DNA of 64,000 nucleotides from the NCBI GenBank assembly GCA_963677505.2, contig CAXXWB010000044.1, positions 1-64,000 of the forward strand, written 5' to 3'. The stretch is from JBGSUZ01 sp963677505. Lineage in GTDB: Bacteria > Bacillota > Clostridia > Peptostreptococcales > Acidaminobacteraceae. Below are positions 7,802-15,939 of this stretch, piece after piece. The notes under the pieces are model-generated. The model was not told the DNA's origin, ran no database searches, and saw only the letters and a list, made by a program, of their open reading frames with translations. Position 1 is the stretch's first letter; every line of letters starts with the position of its first letter. The position numbers and the translations under genes are program-made.

Positions 7802-8938
7802 CTACACAATAGAGCTGTTGAAGAGACTATATATATTAGAAATGCCTAATGCTTTCTCAATGATTTCTTTAATCGTTTTTGCCGTATCATAGCGCTCTTT
7901 AATAGCATTTTGGATATTTATCTTATCTTTGTTCTTTTCAATGGCGATTGAAAACCTTTCATCCAGAGCGATTAGTTCGGTTTCTTTAACCATTTTATCT
8001 GCTAAAAATAAAATTTCTTTCTCACTAAGGGACATTTCAAGAGGTTCAAAATGCAAGTTCATATGAGATGCTATACAAACTGACAATTCTGGAAAACCTT
8101 CTTTAGCAATGAGTTCGGCCCCTACATTGGCGTGTTTCGGTTTTCCTTTTCCAATGTCATGGAGCAATGCTGCCGTACTGAGTTTTTCTGTGCAAATGCT
8201 GTACTTACCCGTTTTATTTAGCAAGAGTCCTATCTTGAAAGCCACTTGCGCCACTTTTTCACCATGACGTCTTATATTCTCGGAAGTATTAAAAAGACTG
8301 AATAACTGAGTACACTCCTCGGGGTTTGGAAAATCTCTTTGGTTGGCATATTGAATCATTCTTCTGTAGTCGGGCTGGGTGTCCATATCCATTAAAATAC
8401 CTTGATCAGGACAGATGATCTCCAACCAATTATCTTTATATTGTTCTAAAATTTCCCGAAGGTTTCCCGTGTCTTTAGCGTTAGAAATCTCATTGAAATA
8501 AATTTTAGGAATCAATGGCGGGTGTCCCTTATGACCTAAGAAGACAGGAAATATAATTTTATTAGGGTGAAGTCGATGTGCTTCAATCATATGTTCTATA
8601 GTTTGAGACCTTATCATGGGCATATCTGCGGGTAATAAGAAAAATCCCTCCACATCCTCTTTAAAAGTACTGACACCTGTCTGTATGGATGAAAACATGC
8701 CTCTTTCAGGGTCAGTATTTTTTATGATCATCACATCGTTATCTCTCAGTTTTTTCAAGAGTTTTTCTGAATGAAAACCAACGACTACTCTAATACTATT
8801 TACATTTGCTTTTCTGAACAAATCCATATCCCATTCAATGACCGTTTTTTTTTCAATGTTCAAAAGGGGTTTTAATGCTCTCATTCTGGAAGACTTCCCT
8901 CCTGCCAGAATAAGGGCTGCTAGTTTATGCCTTTCCAT
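7802..8938 (-). CDS. MobA-like nucleotidyltransferase fused to an HD domain
   Basis: The product is 378 residues. Residues 1-190 form a MobA/MocA-type NTP transferase: LAALILAGGKSSRMRALKPLL is the nucleotide loop, and LPADMPMI carries the metal-binding acidic motif. Residues 210-370 form an HD phosphohydrolase domain with ALLHDIGKGKPKHANVGAELI (HD) and IASHMNLH. MocA- and MobA-type enzymes attach CMP or GMP to molybdopterin, and the hydroxylase family normally uses the CMP form. The fused HD domain suggests that cofactor nucleotide is also hydrolysed or recycled, which is inference. The start overlaps the end of xdhC by 14 bases, so translation is probably coupled. Confidence 0.85.
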   Translation of the reverse strand: MERHKLAALILAGGKSSRMRALKPLLNIEKKTVIEWDMDLFRKANVNSIRVVVGFHSEKLLKKLRDNDVMIIKNTDPERGMFSSIQTGVSTFKEDVEGFFLLPADMPMIRSQTIEHMIEAHRLHPNKIIFPVFLGHKGHPPLIPKIYFNEISNAKDTGNLREILEQYKDNWLEIICPDQGILMDMDTQPDYRRMIQYANQRDFPNPEECTQLFSLFNTSENIRRHGEKVAQVAFKIGLLLNKTGKYSICTEKLSTAALLHDIGKGKPKHANVGAELIAKEGFPELSVCIASHMNLHFEPLEMSLSEKEILFLADKMVKETELIALDERFSIAIEKNKDKINIQNAIKERYDTAKTIKEIIEKALGISNIYSLFNSSIV

Positions 8939-9968
8939 TGTTACCCGCCCTCACTTTTATCAGTTCTGCCACCACACTGATGGCAATTTCTTCTGGAGTT
9001 TCTGCCAGAATATCTAAGCCAATGGGACAATGAACATTTTCAAAATCCGATAGCTGATAATTTTCATTTTCAACTAAGTTCGTATAGATAAGGTCTCTTT
9101 TATGTTTGCTGCCAATCATGCCAATGTAAGCCGCTGAAGTTTTCATAATTTGGCTTAATATGGTCTTGTCGTGAAGGTGACCTCGAGTCATAATGGCTAT
9201 ATAACTACCTTTATCAATTGGAAGATGAGGAAGTTGATCTTCCAAAGAAGGTACTACCACTATTTTTGAATTTGGAAAGCGGTCTAAATTGGCAAATTCT
9301 GATCTATCATCTATGACAATTGTGCTAAACCCCACGCTTTCAGCGATAGGTGCCACTTTTTGAGCCACATGACCAGCGCCAAAGATGTATAATTCACAAC
9401 GTCCAGATACTTTTTCTATAAATACCCTAGACCCTAAAGCCTTTTTAAAATAATCAGATAGATGAGGCAACTCTAAGCTCATATTTAAGAAATGAGACTC
9501 ATCCAGCTGAAGATTTCCAATCATTTGACCCTCTGCTTCAAGAAGACACTGCTTTGAATGACCATCTTCTTCTATTCTTGTCAAAAGCCATCCACTCGTT
9601 CTTTTCTCTTCAAGTTCAATGAGTCTCTCCACAAGAGTTGCATTAATGGGCTCTTCTGGGTCAATATAAACAAGGAGTATCTCCCCACGACCACCACAAA
9701 TCATTTCCATTTCAGCAGCGTCCTTACCTGTTAAATTAAAACTCAGTACCTTTGAGGTCTTCGTATCAAATAAATCCTTTGCTTCTCCTATGGTTTCTGC
9801 TTCCAATCTGCCACCGCCAATGGTGCCCACAATGGACAAATCTTTGCAGATAATCATCCTCGCCCCTGCCGCTCTTGGAGCTGAACCTGTTTTTTCCACA
9901 ATGCTTGCCGATACAAAGGGTTGTTTGCTTTTAATTAGAATTTCCATTTGTTTCCATATTTTTTTCAT
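8925..9968 (-). CDS. xdhC: XdhC-type molybdenum-hydroxylase maturation protein
   Basis: The product is 347 residues. The N-terminal XdhC/CoxI domain has SASIVEKTGSAPRAAGARMIICKD and GTIGGGRLEAETI. The C-terminal Rossmann domain has LYIFGAGHVAQKVAPIAESVGFSTIVIDDRSEFAN and AYIGMIGSKHKRDLI. XdhC proteins bind sulfurated molybdenum cofactor and insert it into xanthine-dehydrogenase-family enzymes. Here the obvious client is the Mop-type protein at 15940-18678. It overlaps the next gene by 14 bases and follows the C-GCAxxG-C-C gene by 2 bases, so it lies inside a tight operon. Confidence 0.9.
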   Translation of the reverse strand: MKKIWKQMEILIKSKQPFVSASIVEKTGSAPRAAGARMIICKDLSIVGTIGGGRLEAETIGEAKDLFDTKTSKVLSFNLTGKDAAEMEMICGGRGEILLVYIDPEEPINATLVERLIELEEKRTSGWLLTRIEEDGHSKQCLLEAEGQMIGNLQLDESHFLNMSLELPHLSDYFKKALGSRVFIEKVSGRCELYIFGAGHVAQKVAPIAESVGFSTIVIDDRSEFANLDRFPNSKIVVVPSLEDQLPHLPIDKGSYIAIMTRGHLHDKTILSQIMKTSAAYIGMIGSKHKRDLIYTNLVENENYQLSDFENVHCPIGLDILAETPEEIAISVVAELIKVRAGNNGKA

Positions 9969-9970
9969 CT

Positions 9971-10421
9971 TTAACCCTCCTCTCTGCCTGATAAACTGTG
10001 CCCATGTTCTTCAAGAATGGTCTCAACTTTTTCATAGACCAACTGAATCAGATCAGGGCATCTTTCCATTTTATTGAGAGGATTTTCCTCTAAAATTTGT
10101 ACGCAGTCTACGCCACCGTATTTTGAGCCAACCTCGTCTTCAAACCACTCTACCAGTTGACCAATCATGCGGTTTCCAAATAGAACTTCATTTTCTTCCA
10201 AAATGCCTCTGCCTACATACATGGATAGGAGGCAAAGGCCCCCAGTGAAGGCGCCACAATTCTTTCCAGAATAGCCACCGCCGCCGCAAAGGCCTCCCAT
10301 AGCACGAATTAAATCTGGATTTTTCTTTACCTTGAGCTTCCAAACCCATCATGAGCAATATTTGACTGCAACAGAACCCTTGTTGTGAAAGTTCAAAAAT
10401 CCGTAATCGATTATCCTCCAT
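9971..10421 (-). CDS. C-GCAxxG-C-C family redox protein (one frame break)
   Basis: The merged product is about 149 residues. MEDNRLRIFELSQQGFCCSQILLMMGLEAQG is followed by a break in a T-run at 10320-10324 and then NPDLIRAMGGLCGGGGYSGKNCGAFTGGLCLLSMY. The CCSQ, GGLCGG and NCGAFTGG pattern defines the C-GCAxxG-C-C family, small Cys-rich proteins thought to act in redox or cofactor delivery. One member is a regular partner of Mop/XdhC loci (DVU_1555-like, from memory). AGGAGG precedes the start. The gene lies between the methyltransferase and xdhC. Confidence 0.8.
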
Positions 10422-10449
10422 TTTTAATCCTCCTATGGTTATTTAAAAT

Positions 10450-11174
10450 TTATTTTTTTTCGGCGACCATCAGAAAATAACCCGGTCTCGTTTTTCCGAT
10501 GACTTCCAGAATAAGATCTTTCTCTTGGCAACTATTGACCCCTGCGCCTAGGAGCAAGTCCAGACTGCAACTGCCCATTAGCATTTCTCCGATATAGCTT
10601 CTCCAAAGTTGACTTTTATCTTGCCACGTTTTTATTTCAAAGCCATAGGCCAATAACAGGTCACACATTTTATTTTCGGTTTCAGCGCCAATCAAACACC
10701 CTGAGTCAAGGCCATTTTTTTGCCATAATTCTCCCGCATCGTTTCTCAAGTAAATATCTGTCATGCCTAACTTACCCCCAGGGCGAAGAACACGCTTAAT
10801 TTCTTCTATGGTTTTCACCTTGTTTCCCATGGTTGAAAAACTACATTCCATGATTACCGCATCAAAACTTTCATCGGAGTATGGTAGCGCATCTCCACTG
10901 CCCACTTGAATAGGCAAATCAGACCGTACCGTTTTCCCCGTCTGAATTAACACATCTGAGCAGTCCTATACCATAAGATCGAAGTCCAAATTCTTCTCTT
11001 AGCAAGTTCACCGTAACCCCTGTACCACAGCCGATATCCAAAATTCTTGAAGTTCCCAAAAGTTCTAAGGCTTCAATCAATGCTCTTGTCAGGTTAAGCC
11101 CCACCTGGGCGTATTATTTTATCCTCGTTGACGAAAAAGGCACCCTGCTCATAAATATTCTTTTCATCTAACAT
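10450..11174 (-). CDS. SAM-dependent methyltransferase of Mo-hydroxylase loci (two frame breaks)
   Basis: The product is about 240 residues. A short N-terminal segment (MLDEKNIYEQGAFFVNEDKIIRPGGLNLTRALIEAL) precedes the class I methyltransferase motif ILDIGCGTGVTVNLLREEFG. SGDALPYSDESFDAVIMECSFST (motif II) and EEIKRVLRPGGKLGMTDIY (motif III) follow. The RPGG-LT head and Cys-containing MECS recall the (seleno)methyltransferase of DVU_1556-type loci. Here the positions read as Cys, not TGA. Breaks are in CCCC at 11099-11102 and at CC 10965-10966. In both cases one base too many shifts the frame and the motif continues. The substrate is unknown. Confidence 0.75.
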
Positions 11175-11190
11175 AGGTCTTCACCTAATC

Positions 11191-11400
11191 CTATTTGTCT
11201 TCCAAAGTTTTTTCCACTTGGTCCATTTTCCCTGTGGCCAATTCTTCTGGAATATAAACCATGCCACATTTTTCGCATCGATTCAGTTCTACCGGAAATG
11301 TACTTCCTAGGTAAGACAAGGTCACCTTCCCAGGCTTCATTTTTATATTACACAGGGAACAAATCATGGTTTTACAACTGCTCCCATCATAGGTATACAT
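11191..11400 (-). CDS. YgiT-like zinc-finger redox protein
   Basis: The 69-residue protein has two CxxC pairs: TMICSLCNIKMKPGKV and LNRCEKCGMVYIPEELATGKM. The spacing and the YIPEEL ending match YgiT/MqsA-type zinc fingers and a small protein (DVU_1557-like, from memory) that accompanies Mop-type hydroxylases. It lies between the methyltransferase and the large flavoprotein, 11 bases after the latter, so it is probably translated from the same message. A role as a metal-bound scaffold or redox partner is inference. Confidence 0.75.
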   Translation of the reverse strand: MYTYDGSSCKTMICSLCNIKMKPGKVTLSYLGSTFPVELNRCEKCGMVYIPEELATGKMDQVEKTLEDK

Positions 11401-11411
11401 AAGGTGCCCTC

Positions 11412-13767
11412 CTAAGATTCTATTTCTAAGCGATGACTATAAACATTTAAAATGTCATAACCTTCAAAAATAATATTAAACTCTACCCAATAGGTCACTG
11501 CTGCTGGCTTAAAATAGGTTAAATAAATCCCTGTTTCAGGGTTCAACATTTTTTGTCCTGTAAGATCCATGTTTTCCATTACCGCTTCAACATCTTCCAC
11601 TAAAATATTTCTTTTTTCCATAACTTTTGTCACATCTTGACTAAAACGTAAATTCATAGATTTTTCTTCTTTCTCAATTTTAAGTGACCACAACTTCTCT
11701 AAAAGACTTCTTTTTAGCCTTGCTCGATTCTCATGCCTAGTGGAAAAGTCTGGGCTCGTTGTGTTCCCATAGGTTCCATCGCCTTCTCCAAAGATTAAAT
11801 CTAAAAGATGGTAGGTGCCCTTGCCTTGACCTGCAAAGTTGTCTCTACACATGGCGCAATAAACCAAATAGTCTGCCTGACTTTCCCCAACACGTTTTGA
11901 AATAACCTTTTCTGCCATTTCTTTATCGGCAAACATCATTAGCCCCCCATACCCACAGCAAGTGGTCTTGTCTTTATTGAGAGGTAATTCCTCAACGTGA
12001 CAGCCTAATTTATGGAGTAAACTTCTGACACTTTCATGAAGTTCCTTGTGGTATCTTGTACTGCAACTGTCATGAACTGCCAGTATCTTTTCAACTTTTG
12101 CCACGTCTCCACTGAGCAGATCATTTGACCGATCCAAAAGGGTGTAGAGCATCTCAGTTTCCATTTCTGGTAATTCTTCTTTAAAGATACTATAACAACT
12201 CGGGCATGCCAGTATCAGTTTAGGCTTATTATGCTGCTCCCAAGTGGCTTTAATTTTCCTTTAGTCCCTCTTCAAACAAAGCTCTTCTGCCTGACCATAA
12301 AGCTGGCGCACCGCAACAATCCAACATTAAACCCACGCCGCCTTCTAAATGATCGCACAGCCACTTGTAACTTTTTTCAATATGCTCTGGCTTTGAACCT
12401 GCCAACTGACAACCTGGGAAAAATAAATACTGCATGTCCTCATGCCCTGGTTGAGGCTTACACATGGCAAATTTTTCACCCTTGCTAAAGGCCATATCTC
12501 TTAGGGCAAAATCATGGGCTGAAGGAGGCATTTTCCCTGTTGTCACCATAAGATTTCTCGCTTCTTGAACAACTTCTCCCATGTCTGCACCATTGGGACA
12601 AATGTGAGCACACAGGCCACATTCACTACAGGTATTTATCATTTTATTGGTATAGTGAATCCCCATGACGATGGAAAGATTGTTATATATTTCTCTAAAA
12701 TAGCGTTTGGGATACCCTTTGTAATGGGCCATAAATACGCAGGATTTTACACATTCCAAGCATTCGCAGAGCATACAACGCTCTGCTTCTTTGAGTGCCT
12801 CTTCTCTCGTGTAGCCCGTCAAACCCTTTTCAGGAAATACAGGTGCTAAAGTGACTTCCCCTTCAATATTGGTATAAAGTCTGGTTTCCATGCTAGCTTC
12901 ATTGACGCGGTCTGCACTTAAGGATACCTTTTGTAACAATCGGTTCAATAGAGTTCGCCGCAATTTTACCATCGGAAACAGACCTAATCGGACTGTAAGG
13001 TTCTGACCCTCTGCGTATACCGCCGCCTGCAAATACACCTTCAGCGGTGGTCTCTAAGGTTCATTGGATCGAGTACTATCTCACTTTCCTCTGGTATCAA
13101 AAGGCCTTCAGTACAGCTTTCTAACTGACCTTGAGGAACATCTAAATAGATGGCATTAAAACTGATTTTTCACTTCGTTCCACGGCGTAGCTTCATTTTT
13201 ACCAATCCCATGACTCAGCTTAATCTCTATGTTCAAGCCTTTGAAAAAGCCCAGTTCTAATTCTAAAATTTCTTTTGGAAGGGTTTCTTCACTAAGTCCA
13301 TTAAGCTTCCCCCCAAGGCTTGAGCTCTTTTCAAAAATAGAAACCTCATAACCTTTTAACTTGAGTGTTTTGGCAAGGGTCAATCCACTGAGTCCAGCAC
13401 CAATAACAGCGACTTTCTGTTTTTTAGAGGGGGGTATCAGTACCTTCCCTTGACTTTTTCGCCCTTCTCTTACAATATGCTTTTCTAATTCTCTAATAAG
13501 AACGGGAGCATCTAACTGATTTCTTAAGCATTTGCTCTGGCAAGGCTCTTCGCAAACGTAGCTAATAATACTGGGAAAAGGCACTGACCTGCTGTATAGT
13601 TTGTATGCACCTGCATAATCATTTTTCTTAAGAGCAGTGATCATTCCTCGCACATCTACATGAACTGGGCACTCTGCCGTACATTTAGGCGGATTCTCCT
13701 GTGTACATAAGTTTTCTCGTTGTCTCAATAGATTCTGGTCCATAGCAAACCTACTTTCAGTTATCAT
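11412..13767 (-). CDS. Pyridine-nucleotide oxidoreductase/Fe-S/CCG-domain protein (four frame breaks)
   Basis: Merged, this is a protein of about 785 residues. The N-terminus has the GltD-like dicluster domain (CTAECPVHVDVRG, CEEPCQSKCLRN) and a Rossmann FAD site VAVIGAGLSGLTLAKTL. FAGGGIRRG, EPYSPIRSVSDGKIAANSI carries the second FAD-family motif. A ferredoxin domain follows (CMLCECLECVKSC, CSECGLCAHICPNGAD), then two heterodisulfide-reductase CCG motifs (FFPGCQLAG...DCCGAPAL and CSTRYHKEL...TTCCGYGG). The architecture suggests electron bifurcation or NAD(P)H-linked transfer to the hydroxylase. Breaks lie near 13165, 13060, 12950 and 12250. The ATG at 13767 overlaps the upstream stop. A second ATG at 13743, with AAGTAGG upstream, is an alternative. 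Confidence 0.8.
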
Positions 13768-14746
13768 TTAGAGTCGTCACGTTCAAGACAATTAATTTGG
13801 TTTAAGTGATTGAGTATATACATATAATAGTCTGCCTTCTTTTGGATGCCAAAGATCAAGGTCTCTAAGTTCTTATTTTCACTGGCAGATTTGTCTGCTA
13901 CATTTCTCAGATTGACGGTTAACTTTACAATGTTCTCCGTATTTTCATCTTGAGAGGTTTTAACAACCCCTAAATGGTCGTGAACGATATTTTCCGCCTT
14001 TACAATGTTTTCTAAAAATTCCTGTGACCCTGAAATCATTTCAGTGGTCTCTGACACCACTCTTTTCCCTTGATCAGACTTGTCATTGAGGTTTTTCATG
14101 ACTGCTGTCATACGGTTAAGGGATTCCATAATGTCCGTGGCACTATTTTGCGTATCTTGAGACAGTTTCTTAATTTCGTTTGCGACTACTGCAAAGCCTT
14201 TCCCGCTTCTCCCACTCTTGCCGCTTCAATGGTTGCGTTTAGAGAGAGCATATTGGTTTGACTGGCGATATTGGTTATGATTGTTGCCAAACTGCCAATG
14301 CTTTGATACTGATTTTGAAGCTCATCGAAGAGGCGGAAAAAATCTTCAAAGACCGCTGAGACCTCATCCATGTGCCTGGTCAATTCTGCCATGCCCTCTG
14401 AAGCCTTATCTACTTCAGTTTTAGAGGCTTTCAAGTCGACAAAAACTTCTTCTACGGCATTGACGGTTTCTGTATTGTTACGTGCTAGGTGCCCCAAATG
14501 CTCTTCTACTTGATGAATTTGGTCAGTGGTATACTCTGTCATGCTGAGAATATTGCTAAGACCAAATGTCATTTTCCCTTCTTCAAGGAGTAAAGCGTCT
14601 ACTTCTTTTTTGACCTGCTGATTCAGCTCAAAGATGTGAGGTGTATAGGCAAATACTTCTTTTTTTAATAGTTTATCTTCTCTAACTATTTTTTCTTCCA
14701 AAGGAAGAGGACTCTTCTGCTCATTTGATTTAAACCATCTCACCAT
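13764..14746 (-). CDS. Soluble methyl-accepting chemotaxis-like protein (one frame break)
   Basis: The product is about 327 residues with no membrane segment. The central hairpin of the chemoreceptor signalling domain is clear: IITNIASQTNMLSLNATIEAARVGEAGKGFAVVANEIKKLSQDT. The flanks are long coiled coils. The frame breaks at 14197-14198, where adding one G joins the two halves. I place the start at ATG 14746 because AGGGGTGG lies just upstream. The FIST gene stops 11 bases away, so the two proteins are probably made together. FIST domains bind small ligands, so this protein may relay FIST input to CheA/CheW-like partners or to the enzyme locus. The stop overlaps the next gene by 4 bases. Confidence 0.8.
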
Positions 14747-14756
14747 ATCGCCACCC

Positions 14757-15788
14757 CTATTCAACAACCAGCATGACCATGGTCTGGTTCAAATGCTGCC
14801 TATAGTACTGTTCGCCATAACTGATAAAGCCTGTGGTATTTTTACTGAACTTAAGGACTTGACGGTCTATATCTCCCCATAACTTGTCCTCTTGGAACTT
14901 TAGGCTTCGTAAAATACAGTTAATGGCTAATACAAAGCTAGGATTTGCTGGCAGTGTTTTTAACGTTCTGCTTAATATTTCCGCAGGATCTCCAGGATGG
15001 AGAATTTCTACAAAGGTATTGGGCATAACTTGGCAATAAAAGGTAATGGATTTGTCTGGATTAATTTTCATCGGAGAAGCAATGTATATTTCCGTGTCAT
15101 ATAATTTGCCAAGAGGATGATTGATAAATAAGGTGGACAGCTGACTTTCAGAAACGCCTAATACTCTGGCATACTCTTGACTGGCAGGTTTATTGTTAAA
15201 GGATTTTACCGTTCTGTTAATAGGATCTGCCTCGGTTACCAGCATTCGTTTTCCAGTTGGCAAAAATATATTTTCCTTTACCAAGTGGGTTTTGCTTTTC
15301 ATATTGAAAAAGATGGCCACATTAGGGATTTTTTCAGTTCCTAAATAAATTTCAGTCTGTTGAAACTTTAAGTTATCCCCTGCACTGCCACCTATAATTT
15401 TAAAGTTATTTGCTGCAAAATAGAAAGTGGTAATAATACTTTCCTCTATTTGAGAAAGGCCATCGCAAAGGAGAAGTGCAAAGGCATTTGGATTGTCTTT
15501 AACTTTTGAATAAGCTGTTTTCAAAGATTCTAAACTTTTGATAGGTGGTGAATCAATAACTACAACTTCTGCTAAATCAAGGTCATAACTAAACCCTGTA
15601 ATGGTGCCGTTACAGTATCCTGTTGAAGTATATTCGCCTGCTGTTGAACATGAGACCGTAGCAATACTGGAAAACTTAGCAATTTCAATAACATTCTCAG
15701 TACTTGAAAAGACAATATGTCCCTGCTTGCTATTTACTTCTGCATATTTTTGATAATCTGCAATACTTGAAAACTGAAACGACTTCAT
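14757..15788 (-). CDS. FIST-domain sensory protein
   Basis: The product is 343 residues. The N-terminal FIST_N part includes FSSIATVSCSTAGEYTSTGYCNGTITGFSYD and KIIGGSAGDNLKFQQTEIYLG. The C-terminal FIST_C part includes EYARVLGVSESQLSTLFINHPLGK and FVLAINCILRSLKF, ending TGFISYGEQYYRQHLNQTMVMLVVE. No membrane segments are seen. FIST proteins are predicted sensors of small ligands and are often partnered with chemoreceptor or GGDEF outputs. Start 15788 has GGAGGG upstream. It sits directly after the Mop-type gene and before a chemoreceptor-like gene, so it may sense the hydroxylase substrate. Confidence 0.85.
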   Translation of the reverse strand: MKSFQFSSIADYQKYAEVNSKQGHIVFSSTENVIEIAKFSSIATVSCSTAGEYTSTGYCNGTITGFSYDLDLAEVVVIDSPPIKSLESLKTAYSKVKDNPNAFALLLCDGLSQIEESIITTFYFAANNFKIIGGSAGDNLKFQQTEIYLGTEKIPNVAIFFNMKSKTHLVKENIFLPTGKRMLVTEADPINRTVKSFNNKPASQEYARVLGVSESQLSTLFINHPLGKLYDTEIYIASPMKINPDKSITFYCQVMPNTFVEILHPGDPAEILSRTLKTLPANPSFVLAINCILRSLKFQEDKLWGDIDRQVLKFSKNTTGFISYGEQYYRQHLNQTMVMLVVE

Positions 15789-15939
15789 AAGCACCCTCCG
15801 TGGACGATTTTTATAATAAACATCCCTTTAATCTGTTGGTGTAAATTTTAATTTTGCCTATAAGATAATTCCGAGACGACCGCTTAAAATAGCGACCGCC
15901 CCGGACATCTTGTTATTACTGTATTTCACCTGTAGCGTC

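Noticed and set aside
6431..11174. Selenocysteine in the radical SAM protein or methyltransferase
   Set aside because: All positions that are Sec in some relatives read as Cys codons here. No in-frame TGA breaks a motif.
15795..15939. A terminator between the Mop and FIST genes (GTCGC/GCGGTC hairpin near 15875-15900)
   Set aside because: The stem is short and imperfect and no T-run follows, so it does not clearly separate the two genes.
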